A stretch of 64,000 bases of DNA from Bacillus aerolatus. Its GTDB lineage: Bacteria; Bacillota; Bacilli; Bacillales; Domibacillaceae. Below the pieces are notes generated by a model, which worked only from the letters and a program-made list of their open reading frames with translations, was not told the DNA's origin and did no database searches. The DNA is taken from positions 62,001 through 126,000 of the forward strand of contig NZ_WEIO01000007.1 of NCBI RefSeq assembly GCF_009183655.1, read 5' to 3'. A program made the position numbers and the translations under genes. Numbering within the stretch: the stretch's first letter is position 1; each line of letters begins with the position of its first letter. This document shows positions 17,831-26,680 of this stretch, piece after piece.

Positions 17831-17923
17831 TGTCGCAGACAATCAACTCATGTGAAGTTTCCTTCAAAAAGCGGCTGTGTTATGATAAATAGTTGAACAA
17901 ACTGAAATGAAGCAGGTGTGAAA

Positions 17924-19060
17924 ATGATTTATTTTGATAACAGTGCGACGACGAAACCGTATAAAGAAGCTTTAGATACCTTTGTAAAAGTGAATGAACA
18001 ATTTTTTGGCAACCCGTCTTCTCTGCATCATCTGGGCATTCAGGCGGAACGGTTATTGACGGAAGCCCGCAAGCAAATTGCTTCATTAATGGGCGCAAAG
18101 AGCGAGGAAATCATTTTTACATCAGGCGGCACGGAGTCAAATAATTTGGCGATTAAAGGAGCTGCCTTTGCTAACAGGCACCGGGGCAGCCACATTATTA
18201 CCCAACAGACCGAACACCCTTCCGTCATCAATGCGTGCCGTCAGCTGGAAGAACTCGGCTTTCAAGTAACTTATTTACCTGTGGATTCAGAAGGACGGGT
18301 GGCTGTACAGGAAATAGCACAAGCGCTTACGGATGAAACGATTGTCGTCTCTATCATGCATGTGAATAATGAAACGGGAACGATTCAACCGGTGAAAGAA
18401 ATCGCGCAGCTGCTTCAAAAACATCCGAAGGCTTTGTTTCACGTCGATGATATTCAAGGGCGCGGAAAAGTGGAATTAAACTTGGACGGAATTGATCTTT
18501 GTTCCTTGTCAGCTCATAAGTTCCATGGTTTAAAAGGAAACGGCGTGTTATACAAGAAAAAGGAAGTAAAGCTGTCTTCGCTTTTATCGGGGGGCAACCA
18601 GGAAAGCGGCTGGCGAAGCGGCACAGAAAATGCAGGCGGCTTGGCTGCAATGGCGAAAGCGCTCCGCTTAACAGAAGAACAGCGGGCGGAAAAAGGCCAT
18701 GTGATGAAAGATATCCAATTGTTTTTGCGCACCGAACTTGAGAAAATGGAACGTACAGTGATTCATACGCCTGAAGAAGGCTGTGCCCCGCATATTTTAA
18801 ATTTTTCTATTGCAGGCATCAAAGGAGAAGTGCTCATTCATGCGCTTGAAGAAAAAGGCTGTTATTTGTCGACGACGAGTGCTTGTTCTTCTAGACAGAG
18901 AAAAACAAGCACGGTTCTGACAGCGATGGGTCTTTCGAAATCGGCAGCCGACAGCAGCATCAGGCTCAGCTTGTCGTACGGCAATACGATAGAAGAAGCG
19001 AAAGCATTCATTCGTCTATTAAAAGAAACAATTCCAAACTTAACGAAAGTTCAGAGGTGA
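17924..19060 (+). CDS. nifZ: Cysteine desulfurase (NifZ/IscS type) partner of ThiI
   Basis: PLP enzyme that takes sulfur from cysteine as a persulfide. The 378-residue protein begins MIYFDNSATTKPY, carries the PLP lysine in SLSAHKFHGLKG (near 205) and the mobile-loop cysteine in STTSACSSRQ (near 325). It lies directly before thiI, whose short Bacillus form lacks a rhodanese domain; in B. subtilis NifZ supplies sulfur to ThiI for 4-thiouridine in tRNA, so the same job is inferred. ATG at 17924 preferred over GTG at 17918 because AGGTG is then correctly spaced. Confidence 0.93.
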   Translation: MIYFDNSATTKPYKEALDTFVKVNEQFFGNPSSLHHLGIQAERLLTEARKQIASLMGAKSEEIIFTSGGTESNNLAIKGAAFANRHRGSHIITQQTEHPSVINACRQLEELGFQVTYLPVDSEGRVAVQEIAQALTDETIVVSIMHVNNETGTIQPVKEIAQLLQKHPKALFHVDDIQGRGKVELNLDGIDLCSLSAHKFHGLKGNGVLYKKKEVKLSSLLSGGNQESGWRSGTENAGGLAAMAKALRLTEEQRAEKGHVMKDIQLFLRTELEKMERTVIHTPEEGCAPHILNFSIAGIKGEVLIHALEEKGCYLSTTSACSSRQRKTSTVLTAMGLSKSAADSSIRLSLSYGNTIEEAKAFIRLLKETIPNLTKVQR

Positions 19061-19065
19061 CAGCA

Positions 19066-20268
19066 ATGAATTATGACCGCATATTAGTCCGGTACGGCGA
19101 GCTTTCCACGAAAGGGCGCAACCGCAATCAATTTATCAATAAACTGAAAAAAAGCATCCTGCATGTGTTACGGGACTATAAAGACTTAAAGATTGAATTA
19201 GGGCGTGACCGGCTGTTTATCCACTTAAATGGCACACCGTTTGAAGCGGTAAGAGAGAAGCTGAGACGTGTATTCGGTATTCAGTCATTTAGTCCGGTTG
19301 TCCGCACCGGCAAAGACATCGAAGAAATGAAGGCCGCGGCTTTAGAACTTGTGAGACGGAATTTCAGCGAAGGAAAAACATTCAAAGTATCTGCCCGCCG
19401 TTCTGACAAGCTGTTTGAACTGGACACGAATGAAATCAATTATACGATTGGCAGCCACGTGCTCAGAAACTTGGAAAAGCTGAAGGTCGATGTGAAGAAC
19501 CCCGACATTAATTTGCTTGTGGAGGTCCGGGCAGAAGGCGTATTTTTATCGTGCGAAAAGTACTCTGGTGCTGTCGGATTGCCGACAGGAGCAAGTGGAA
19601 AAGCGATGCTGTTGTTGTCGGGCGGAATCGACAGTCCAGTCGCCGGTTACTTTATGCTGAAAAGAGGCGTGGAAATCGAAGCCATTCACTTTCACAGTCC
19701 GCCTTATACGAGTGAGCGGGCGAAGCAAAAAGTGATTGATCTGGCGTCTAAACTGACGGAATTCGGAGCCAGAATGAAGCTTCATATCGTTCCGTTTACC
19801 GCCATTCAGCAAAAAATCCAAGAGCAAGTGCCGGAGAATTATACGATGACTTCGACAAGAAGAATGATGCTTGCCATTGCTGATAAAATCTGCAAACAGC
19901 GCGGCGGCCTCGCGATTGTCACGGGAGAAAGTCTCGGACAAGTGGCCAGTCAGACACTTGAGAGCATGCGGGCGATCAACGAAGTGACATCGACTCCTGT
20001 TTTGCGGCCGCTCATCGCTATGGATAAGCTCGATATTATCGATGTCGCTCAAACGATCGGCACACATGACATTTCTATCTTGCCTTATGAAGATTGCTGT
20101 ACAATTTTCACGCCGCCGTCTCCGAAAACAAGGCCGAAGCTCGAAAAAGTACAATTTTTTGAAAGCTTCGTTGACTTTGAAGAAATGATGGAAGAAGCCG
20201 TTCGCGACATGGAAACGATTCAGCTGCCGGAAGAAAAAGCGGCCGGCGAATTTTCAGATTTGCTTTAA
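19066..20268 (+). CDS. thiI: tRNA 4-thiouridine synthase ThiI
   Basis: Adenylates U8 of tRNA and inserts sulfur; also tied to thiamine synthesis in enteric bacteria. The 400 residues comprise a ferredoxin-like region, a THUMP domain about 60-165, and a PP-loop ATPase (LLSGGIDSPVAGY near 185). There is no C-terminal rhodanese domain, the usual condition in Bacillus, where a dedicated desulfurase serves instead; that gene ends six bases upstream. Start at 19066 (MNYDRILVRYGEL) has AGGTG in place; the in-frame GTG at 19057 lies inside the ribosome site. Confidence 0.95.
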   Translation: MNYDRILVRYGELSTKGRNRNQFINKLKKSILHVLRDYKDLKIELGRDRLFIHLNGTPFEAVREKLRRVFGIQSFSPVVRTGKDIEEMKAAALELVRRNFSEGKTFKVSARRSDKLFELDTNEINYTIGSHVLRNLEKLKVDVKNPDINLLVEVRAEGVFLSCEKYSGAVGLPTGASGKAMLLLSGGIDSPVAGYFMLKRGVEIEAIHFHSPPYTSERAKQKVIDLASKLTEFGARMKLHIVPFTAIQQKIQEQVPENYTMTSTRRMMLAIADKICKQRGGLAIVTGESLGQVASQTLESMRAINEVTSTPVLRPLIAMDKLDIIDVAQTIGTHDISILPYEDCCTIFTPPSPKTRPKLEKVQFFESFVDFEEMMEEAVRDMETIQLPEEKAAGEFSDLL

Positions 20269-20318
20269 AAGAAGCCTGCCGGTCGGATTAACAAGTACAA
20301 ACTAGCCGATCATACAAA

Positions 20319-20358
20319 AAAACACAAGAGTGTTCGCAATGAAAACCTCTTGTGTTTT
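20319..20358 (+). terminator. thiI terminator
   Basis: AACACAAGAG pairs with CTCTTGTGTT (10 bp) across a 16-base loop, ending in TTTTT. Confidence 0.85.
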
Positions 20359-20415
20359 TGTGTGGATTTTTCAGCGTATCCACCGTAAAATATTTCAAAT
20401 CTTTCAATTGTTCTG

Positions 20416-20421
20416 TATAAT
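20416..20421 (+). promoter_or_regulatory. -10 box of the ytcI promoter
   Basis: Perfect TATAAT 30 bp before the ytcI start; the -35 position 17 bp upstream reads TTTCAA, a weak match. Confidence 0.5.
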
Positions 20422-20450
20422 AGAGTTATACTAACCAAGGGGGTATGATG

Positions 20451-22031
20451 ATGAAAAGAGAGGACTTGCTTGCACCTGAACAATACAATATCGTGATGGA
20501 AGTAGAGAAGTTCGCAAAAGATCCAAATCGCCTAGCGTTAAAATGGGAAAATGAAGCCGGAGAGAAAAAAGAGATTACATATGCAGAATTAATAAAAACA
20601 ACGAATAAGATTGGAAACGCTTTCTTAGCGAGCGGCTTGAAGAAAGGCGATCCGATTTTAATTATGGTGCCACGCTTAATTGAAGCGTATCAAGTATTCT
20701 TAGCTGCGTTAAAAACCGGCCTAGTCATCATCCCCAGCGCTGAATTGCTGCGCACGAAAGATTTAAACTACCGAATTGAGCATGCAGGCGTTAAAGGAGT
20801 TGTCTGTTACGCCCCCTTTGCCGATCAGTTAAAAGAAGCGGATAAGATAGACGAACTAATTAAGTTTTCATTCGGCGGAAAAACAGAAGACTGGATGGCG
20901 CTTGAAGAAAAAATGGCGGAAGCGTCAGACGAACTAGCCATCGCTGAAACGTCAAAAGACGATATTGCGTTTCTTCCGTATACGTCCGGTACGACCGGAA
21001 ACCCAAAAGGCGTGGTGCATACTCATGCATGGGGCTATGCCCATTTAAAAACAGCGGCACCGAACTGGCTCGGCATTAAAGATGGGGACGCCGTCTGGGC
21101 GACGGCAGGGCCTGGCTGGCAAAAATGGACGTGGAGCCCATTTCTCTCTGTGCTTGGTTCAGGAGCGACAGGATTTGTGTATAACGGCAAATTTGAACCG
21201 AGAAAATATCTTAAACTGTTGGAGCAAAATAAAATTAACGTGCTTTGCTGTACGCCGACTGAATATCGCTTAATCTCCAAAGTAGATAACTTGGCAGATT
21301 ACGATTTATCAAGTCTGCACAGCGCGGTTTCTGCCGGCGAGCCGTTAAACCGTGAAGTCATTGATACGTTCCGCAAGCATTTTAATGTGGATGTGCGTGA
21401 CGGTTATGGCCAGACAGAAAGCACACTTGTGATCGGCGTGATGAAGGGAATGGAGGTCAAGCCTGGTTCCATGGGCAAACCGACGCCAGGTAACCGCGTG
21501 GAAATCATTAATGAAGACGGCGAGCCGGTTGAAACGGGTATCGTCGGCGATATTGCGGTTCACATCGATACACCGGCGCTTTTCAAAAACTACTACAAAG
21601 ATCCGGAACGGACAGCTATGCAATTTAGAGGCGATTATTATTTAACGGGCGACAAAGCGAAAAAAGATGAAGACGGTTATTACTGGTTTGAAGGCCGCGG
21701 CGATGATATCATCATCAGTTCCGGCTATACGATCGGCCCGTTCGAGGTTGAAGACGCACTCGTGAAGCATCCGGATGTAAAAGAGTGTGCCGTTGTCGCG
21801 AGCCCTGATGAAATCCGCGGACACATCGTCAAGGCCTTTGTTGTGCTGCAGGACGGAGTGGATGCCAAGGAGCCGGAGCTTGTAGAAAAGCTGCAAAATC
21901 ACGTAAAAGAATTAACAGCTCCTTATAAATATCCGAGAAAAATAGAGTTTATTGATGATTTACCGAAGACGACCTCCGGAAAAATCCGCCGCATTGAGCT
22001 GCGTCAGGCGGAAAGAGAAGTAACAAATTAA
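20451..22031 (+). CDS. ytcI: Acyl-CoA synthetase YtcI (acetyl-CoA synthetase-like)
   Basis: ANL-superfamily ligase of about 526 residues, probably activating a medium- or short-chain carboxylate as the acyl-AMP, then the CoA thioester; the true substrate is unknown. The motifs are FLPYTSGTTGNPKGV (near 180), DGYGQTEST (near 320), YLTGDKAKKDEDGYYWFEG and the C-terminal LPKTTSGKIRR. Its lysine resembles the AcuA acetylation site of AcsA. Three ATG codons run in tandem (20445, 20448, 20451); the third is best spaced from AAGGGGG. Between thiI and nadK as in B. subtilis, but without sspA. Confidence 0.85.
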   Translation: MKREDLLAPEQYNIVMEVEKFAKDPNRLALKWENEAGEKKEITYAELIKTTNKIGNAFLASGLKKGDPILIMVPRLIEAYQVFLAALKTGLVIIPSAELLRTKDLNYRIEHAGVKGVVCYAPFADQLKEADKIDELIKFSFGGKTEDWMALEEKMAEASDELAIAETSKDDIAFLPYTSGTTGNPKGVVHTHAWGYAHLKTAAPNWLGIKDGDAVWATAGPGWQKWTWSPFLSVLGSGATGFVYNGKFEPRKYLKLLEQNKINVLCCTPTEYRLISKVDNLADYDLSSLHSAVSAGEPLNREVIDTFRKHFNVDVRDGYGQTESTLVIGVMKGMEVKPGSMGKPTPGNRVEIINEDGEPVETGIVGDIAVHIDTPALFKNYYKDPERTAMQFRGDYYLTGDKAKKDEDGYYWFEGRGDDIIISSGYTIGPFEVEDALVKHPDVKECAVVASPDEIRGHIVKAFVVLQDGVDAKEPELVEKLQNHVKELTAPYKYPRKIEFIDDLPKTTSGKIRRIELRQAEREVTN

Positions 22032-22048
22032 TTCCAATTGCCAAGAGA

Positions 22049-22074
22049 CCCGCTTAAATAGCGGGCTTCTTTTT
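22049..22074 (+). terminator. ytcI terminator
   Basis: CCCGCT/AGCGGG six-pair stem followed by CTTCTTTTTT. Confidence 0.8.
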
Positions 22075-22109
22075 TGAAGACCGAAATAGTCGAAAAAGAC
22101 AATATTTCG

Positions 22110-22172
22110 CGAAAAAACCGAAAAAGGAAGTGCGTAACGAGCCGCGGCTTGTTCGCACTTCCTTTTCGGTTA
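22110..22172 (-). terminator. nadK terminator
   Basis: On the minus strand AACCGAAAAGGAAGTGCG pairs with CGCACTTCC-TTTTTCGGTT, with a palindromic CCGCGG in the loop, and a T6 run follows. It lies 70 bp after the nadK stop. Confidence 0.85.
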
Positions 22173-22242
22173 TCCCACATGCAGGTCTCTGTCTCAAGGC
22201 ATTGAGTGTCACGAAGAAATCCTCACTGCTGGAAGTCTCATT

Positions 22243-23043
22243 TTATAAAAAGGAGCGCTTCACTTTATGCCAGAATGAGTTATCTTTCAGCTTCAGCGTT
22301 TTAATGCGTTTCTCGCTCAGTGAGATTTTAATCTCTTCAATATGCTGTACACTTAGCGCTTCGTTATCGATGCCCATAATCGGATAATTGTTGCTGCCTT
22401 TGAGCATTTTCAGCATAAGTGTGCGATCGCCGCTTAAAATAAAAGAAGAACCAAGTGTGCGGTACCGCTTATTGTTCAGTGAAGCGAGTTCGCTTACTTG
22501 CATGCACGGAAGTAGCGGATCGACAACAGCCCCGCTTACTGATTTGTTATAAGCGGTACTGCCGGTCGGTGTGGCAATGATCATGCCGTCGCCGCGAAAC
22601 GTTTCAAAATGGAGGTCGTCTATGTACACGTTCATTTCCATCGTTTTAATAATGCTTGATTTAATGCTGAATTCATTTAAACAGTAAAAAACCGCTTCTT
22701 GATCTAAAGAAATTTGCAAAACAGGATAGCGGCGCACTTCCATTTCCGCTTTCGACATCACTTCGATTAAGCTCGCTGTATCATTCGCCTGGAAATCACA
22801 ATACATATTCAAATCATCGAAAATAGAAATTCCGACATACAAACAATCTTCCCGGAATCCGCTTTTTTGAACGGCTTGTAAAAATGTACCGTCGCCGCCG
22901 ACACTGACGATAATGTTCGCCTCATCAGAATGATCGACAATCGTAAAGCCATATTGGACGGCTAGTTTTTTCAGTTCTTCCACTTTTTCCGCTACGTTTT
23001 TCCGGCGGGTTTCATAAAAATATAGATTACGGCGCTGATCCAT
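22243..23043 (-). CDS. nadK: NAD kinase (NadK2/YtdI type)
   Basis: Phosphorylates NAD to NADP. The 266-residue protein has the diagnostic GGDGTFL motif (near residue 50), the NE/D-loop LNEFSIKSS and the glycine-rich GDGMIIATPTGSTAYN (near 150-165). It fits the second NAD kinase of Bacillus, encoded beside sppA, rather than the first (YjbN). AAGGAG ribosome site before the ATG at 23043; convergent with ytcI, with terminators for both strands between. Divergent from sppA. Confidence 0.93.
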   Translation of the reverse strand: MDQRRNLYFYETRRKNVAEKVEELKKLAVQYGFTIVDHSDEANIIVSVGGDGTFLQAVQKSGFREDCLYVGISIFDDLNMYCDFQANDTASLIEVMSKAEMEVRRYPVLQISLDQEAVFYCLNEFSIKSSIIKTMEMNVYIDDLHFETFRGDGMIIATPTGSTAYNKSVSGAVVDPLLPCMQVSELASLNNKRYRTLGSSFILSGDRTLMLKMLKGSNNYPIMGIDNEALSVQHIEEIKISLSEKRIKTLKLKDNSFWHKVKRSFL

Positions 23044-23183
23044 AAGAAAAACTCCTTTTTGGTAAAATTAGTATGAGAGTTCTTGCATGTTTTGTTAGAA
23101 TAAGGTGAGCCTGTTTTTAGTGTACCATGCATCGGCTGATTTTTCGAAGTCGGGGCGTTAAATAAGAGAAAGGGGAGATCAGA

Positions 23184-24194
23184 GTGAATAAGAAAAGAAT
23201 CATTGCTCTAGCATTAGCTGCTGGATTATTAATTGTGTCCGTCATTGTCAATACAGCTTCAGTTGCACTGACATCCGATATTTCCACAGCGTGGGAAACA
23301 GCCATGGGTGCAAGCGAAGAAGATTTTACTGAACGAGTGGAGGAAGAAGGAAGCGCCCGGAAGAAAATTGCTGTTCTTCCGGTTGAAGGTGTGATTCAAG
23401 ACACAGCAACAACGGAATCATTTCTTTCTTCACCAGGCTACAACCATCAGCAATTTATGAAAAAACTTGATAAAGTGCAAGAAGACCAGTCGGTAAAAGC
23501 GATTGTTCTTCAAGTGAATTCACCGGGTGGAGGTGTTGTGGAAAGCGCGCAAATCCATGATAAAATCCGCGAAATAAAAGAAAAAACGAAAAAGCCAGTC
23601 TACGTATCAATGGGATCGATGGCAGCGTCCGGCGGCTATTACATATCCGCTCCCGCCGATAAAATTTACGCGAGCCCGGAAACGCTGACCGGCTCACTCG
23701 GCGTCATTATGCAAAGCGTGAACTATTCGGAGCTTGCGAAAAATTATGGGGTCGACTTTGTCACGATTAAAAGCGGCCCGCATAAAGACATTTTAAGCCC
23801 GACGCGTAAAGTAACTGAAGAAGAAAAGAAAATCTTGCAATCGATGATCAACAATTCTTACAACGGCTTTGTGGACGTCATCGCGAAAGGACGCGGCATG
23901 TCTAAAGAACAAGTGAAAAAAATAGCCGATGGCCGCATTTATGACGGCCGCCAGGCGAAAGAGTTAAACTTAATTGATGGCTTCGGTTATCTTGAAGACA
24001 CGGTTGAGGCGCTGAAAAAAGCAGAAAATTTAAAAGGCGCTCAAGTGATAACGTATGAATCCAATTCCGGCCTGCCATCTTTCTTAACGATGAAAGCACA
24101 GCAGCTACTCGGTGGAAATGAAGAAATCAATGCATTGATGAAAATCTTTTCGCATCCAAATTCTCCGCGGCTGATGTATTTGTATGCAGAATAA
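23184..24194 (+). CDS. sppA: Signal peptide peptidase SppA
   Basis: Membrane-anchored serine peptidase (S49) that degrades cleaved signal peptides and helps in resistance to some bacteriocins. Of 336 residues, an N-terminal TM anchor (IALALAAGLLIVSVIVN) precedes the ClpP-like fold. The catalytic serine is in MGSMAASGGYYIS (near 150) and the general-base lysine in KSGPHKDILSP (near 200). GTG start at 23184 with AAGGGGAG upstream. It is followed 16 bp later by yteJ, as in B. subtilis, where the pair forms one operon. Confidence 0.93.
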   Translation: MNKKRIIALALAAGLLIVSVIVNTASVALTSDISTAWETAMGASEEDFTERVEEEGSARKKIAVLPVEGVIQDTATTESFLSSPGYNHQQFMKKLDKVQEDQSVKAIVLQVNSPGGGVVESAQIHDKIREIKEKTKKPVYVSMGSMAASGGYYISAPADKIYASPETLTGSLGVIMQSVNYSELAKNYGVDFVTIKSGPHKDILSPTRKVTEEEKKILQSMINNSYNGFVDVIAKGRGMSKEQVKKIADGRIYDGRQAKELNLIDGFGYLEDTVEALKKAENLKGAQVITYESNSGLPSFLTMKAQQLLGGNEEINALMKIFSHPNSPRLMYLYAE

Positions 24195-24210
24195 ATAAAG
24201 GAGGAGATCG

Positions 24211-24807
24211 ATGATGAGGGAAGACTCAAATAAAGAACTGGAAGAGAAAGAAAGTCTAGAAGCAGAAGAGCAGCTGGCCCGCATGGTGCAAGAGCAGCAT
24301 CCGATAGAAGAAGAGCAGCTTGCGGAAGAAAAGATGCCGTATGCCGCTTCCGCTGTTTCCGTTCTGCATTATGCTGGGTTTTGGATGCGGTTCTGGGCGT
24401 ATCTTTTAGATTTAATCGTGATCGGCAGCATTTCCCGTCTGCTTGTGTACCCGTTATTTCGCGCAGCGGAGCTGGATACAACGTCAGGTGAGCTGTTTTC
24501 CGCAATTAACATAGCTGCAGCCGCCGTCTTTTATTTGTATTTTATTTTGATGACGAAGCGGTGGGGGCAAACGATTGGCAAAATGGTCTTTGGCTTAAAG
24601 GTCATTTCACTAAAATCATCTGACCTTTCCTGGCAGGCTATTTTATTTAGAGAATGGATCGGCCGCTATTTATCAGCGACGATTTTTATTTTGTACGTGC
24701 TCGTTGCCTTTTTGCCGAAAAAGCAAGGGCTGCACGACTACTTTGCCGACACGACCGTTATTCATGAACGCTCGTTGGTCGTTCAAACACCTATCCAAAC
24801 TGTGTAA
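24211..24807 (+). CDS. yteJ: RDD-family membrane protein YteJ
   Basis: A 198-residue membrane protein. An acidic, glutamate-rich cytoplasmic N-terminus (residues 1-45) precedes an RDD domain with three to four helices: the Arg and the two Asp that name the family are in GFWMRFWAYLLDLIVIG and the later GLHDYFADT. The N-terminal acidic extension makes it longer than B. subtilis YteJ. In B. subtilis YteJ works with SppA, inhibiting it; the 16-bp spacing here supports the same partnership. AGGAGGAG ribosome site. Confidence 0.85.
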   Translation: MMREDSNKELEEKESLEAEEQLARMVQEQHPIEEEQLAEEKMPYAASAVSVLHYAGFWMRFWAYLLDLIVIGSISRLLVYPLFRAAELDTTSGELFSAINIAAAAVFYLYFILMTKRWGQTIGKMVFGLKVISLKSSDLSWQAILFREWIGRYLSATIFILYVLVAFLPKKQGLHDYFADTTVIHERSLVVQTPIQTV

Positions 24808-24918
24808 ACAAAGAGTTTGTCCCGAAAGTCAATGAATAATTGGCTGTTGGGGCAGATTTCTTTGTGTTTACAATCTTTTTCCTGTGGGCAGACTGTTTAT
24901 CGGAAAAGGAGGGGGGAC

Positions 24919-25530
24919 ATGGAGTTTTTATGGTGGGGGCTGGCAATCCTTGCAGGGCTGATGCTAATCGTTTGTCTGTTGAAGCTACAGATACTGTTTT
25001 ATTTTTTACGTGTTCCTGGGCACACGGAGGCGCACGTTCGTTTCCACTTGTTCCGCGGTCTATTGACGTACACCTTCCATATTCCTTTGAAAAAGCTAGC
25101 GGAGGAGGGGGAAGAAAAAGTGGAGAAAGAAGTAGAACAGCTGGCAGCACAAGTAAAAGCGAAGCTGAAGCAGGCGGCCCGGCTTCATGCCGTCATCCGC
25201 TCTTTTTTAAATAAAGTAGAAGTCCGCGGCCTCCGCTGGCAGACGGCTGTTGGCATGAGGGATGCGGCTTGGACAGCAACGGCAGCAGGCTCTCTCTGGG
25301 CGTTAAAAGGAAACGCCGTATCAGCGGTGAGCCGCATGGTGAACATGACAGCAAGACCGGAGCTTGCTGTTACTCCCGTATTCGGGCAATCGATCTGGAA
25401 AATGGAATGTTCTTGTATGATTTCTTTTCGAATTGGACATGCTATAGCTGCAGTCATTCAACTATTTTTTCGCCGGCGCAGCAACAACAAGCGAGTAGAG
25501 GATGGGCCGGCCTTTCAAAAAAATGTCTAA
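24919..25530 (+). CDS. ytfI: DUF2953 protein YtfI
   Basis: A 203-residue protein with one N-terminal TM helix (LWWGLAILAGLMLIVCLL) and a DUF2953 domain (FHIPLKK; VEVRGLRWQTAVGMRDAAWTA cut here to its start, near residue 105). Function unknown. In Bacillus it accompanies the sporulation gene ytfJ and is expressed in the forespore, which the 15-bp spacing to ytfJ here also suggests. I start at 24919, where AAAGGAGGGGGGAC is ideally placed; an in-frame ATG at 24817 would put 34 implausible residues before the TM helix. Confidence 0.82.
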   Translation: MEFLWWGLAILAGLMLIVCLLKLQILFYFLRVPGHTEAHVRFHLFRGLLTYTFHIPLKKLAEEGEEKVEKEVEQLAAQVKAKLKQAARLHAVIRSFLNKVEVRGLRWQTAVGMRDAAWTATAAGSLWALKGNAVSAVSRMVNMTARPELAVTPVFGQSIWKMECSCMISFRIGHAIAAVIQLFFRRRSNNKRVEDGPAFQKNV

Positions 25531-25545
25531 ACGGGAGGGATGAAA

Positions 25546-25977
25546 ATGAGTGACCATCCAATCCAGGGCTTGATGACAACAGCCATGGAAAATTTAAAAG
25601 ATATGATTGATGTCAACACGATCATCGGTGATCCAGTCGAAACGCCCGACGGCAGCATCATCATGACCGTTTCCAAAGTAGGCTTCGGGTTTGCGGCTGG
25701 TGGCAGCGAATTTACGATCAACAAGCAGGGCGGCGGCCAGGAGAAAAGTCCATTTGGCGGCGGAAGCGGCGGTGGCGTGTCGATTACACCTATTGCTTTT
25801 TTAATCGTCAACTCTAACGACGTACGCGTACTCCATTTAGACGAAAACACCCACTTGCTCGATAAAATTATCGATTTAGCTCCTTCTGTGATCGAGAAAA
25901 TTCAAAGCATGATGAATAAAAATAATCAGTCTAAACAAACATCAGCGAAAAAGACAGCTTCAGACTTTACCATTTAA
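25546..25977 (+). CDS. ytfJ: Sporulation protein YtfJ (GerW family)
   Basis: A 143-residue soluble protein of the GerW/YtfJ family, made in the forespore and needed for normal germination and spore properties. It begins MSDHPIQGLMTTAMENLKDM and has the core GDPVETPDGSIIM and VGFGFAAGGSEF. A glycine-rich GGGSGGGVSITPIAF follows, typical of the family. ATG at 25546 is preferred over 25540, which lies within the GGGAGGGATG ribosome site. Biochemical activity is unknown. Confidence 0.93.
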   Translation: MSDHPIQGLMTTAMENLKDMIDVNTIIGDPVETPDGSIIMTVSKVGFGFAAGGSEFTINKQGGGQEKSPFGGGSGGGVSITPIAFLIVNSNDVRVLHLDENTHLLDKIIDLAPSVIEKIQSMMNKNNQSKQTSAKKTASDFTI

Positions 25978-25998
25978 AAGAAGTTTGAATCTTTTTCT

Positions 25999-26030
25999 CC
26001 CTTGCTGTTCGCCGGCAGGGCTTTTTCTTT
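25999..26030 (+). terminator. Weak terminator after ytfJ
   Basis: CCCT-T-GC pairs with GC-AGGG with one bulge, followed by CTTTTTCTTT. Confidence 0.55.
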
Positions 26031-26058
26031 GCAATTCTTTCTTTTAAACAAGTATGAT
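26029..26058 (+). promoter_or_regulatory. Candidate SigA promoter of tpx
   Basis: TTGCAA, 18-bp spacer, TATGAT; the start point would be near 26065, 30 bp before the tpx ATG. Confidence 0.5.
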
Positions 26059-26094
26059 GGTAAGTGTGAAAAAGATGGAGGAGGGATTATTAAC

Positions 26095-26595
26095 ATGGCA
26101 AATGTAACATTTAAAGGAAATCCAGTCACATTGCTTGGAAATGAAGTGAAGGTGGGCGACCAGGCACCTGATTTTAAAGTACTCGCAACAGACTTATCCG
26201 AGGTCACGTTAGCTGACTCTAGTGGGAAAGTACGTTTAATCAGCGTGATTCCTTCAATTGATACAGGTGTTTGTGAAAAGCAAACACGCAAGTTTAATGA
26301 AGAGGCATCACAGATTGATAACGTGCAAGTTATTACGATTTCCGCCGACTTGCCGTTTGCGCAAAAACGCTGGTGTGCGGCAAATGGACTGGAAAATGTT
26401 AAAACATACTCCGACCATCGCGACCTTTCGTTTGCAGAAGCGTACGGTGTACATATGAAAGAATTACGCCTGCTCGCACGCTCTGTATTTGTCGTTGACA
26501 GCGAAGGCAAAGTTACATATGTAGAGTATGTGGGTGAAGGAACCGATCATCCGGATTACGAAAAAGCAATTGAGGCAGCAAAAGCCGCCAAATAA
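26095..26595 (+). CDS. tpx: Thiol peroxidase Tpx
   Basis: Atypical two-cysteine peroxiredoxin that reduces peroxides, especially lipid hydroperoxides, with electrons from thioredoxin. The 166 residues carry the peroxidatic cysteine in [14 protein letters not shown] (near 60) and the resolving cysteine in QKRWCAANG (near 94), plus the Tpx N-terminus [20 protein letters not shown]. Start at 26095 chosen for its GGAGGAGGG site; upstream in-frame codons back to 26002 overlap the previous terminator. Own terminator follows. Confidence 0.95.
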   Translation: MANVTFKGNPVTLLGNEVKVGDQAPDFKVLATDLSEVTLADSSGKVRLISVIPSIDTGVCEKQTRKFNEEASQIDNVQVITISADLPFAQKRWCAANGLENVKTYSDHRDLSFAEAYGVHMKELRLLARSVFVVDSEGKVTYVEYVGEGTDHPDYEKAIEAAKAAK

Positions 26596-26609
26596 AAAGT
26601 GAAAATAAG

Positions 26610-26638
26610 AGGCTGGCTCTTTATGGGCCAGCCTTTTT
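26610..26638 (+). terminator. tpx terminator
   Basis: AGGCTGGC/GCCAGCCT (8 bp), 9-base loop, T5. Confidence 0.9.
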
Positions 26639-26680
26639 AAAGCCTTCAAAAGCGATAAAAGGGACACAGGAGGAACGAAG

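Noticed and set aside
17550-17867. A 105-residue minus-strand protein with 7-residue repeats between ezrA and nifZ
   Set aside because: It covers array 4, a terminator and the end of ezrA in antisense; the 7-residue repeat is simply the 21-bp DNA period.
22130-22387. An 85-residue plus-strand protein before nadK
   Set aside because: It spans the nadK terminator stem and the antisense of nadK.
26656-26669. cre upstream of ytxK-ackA
   Set aside because: The AAAAGCGATAAA stretch misses three or more fixed cre positions; too weak to report as a site.
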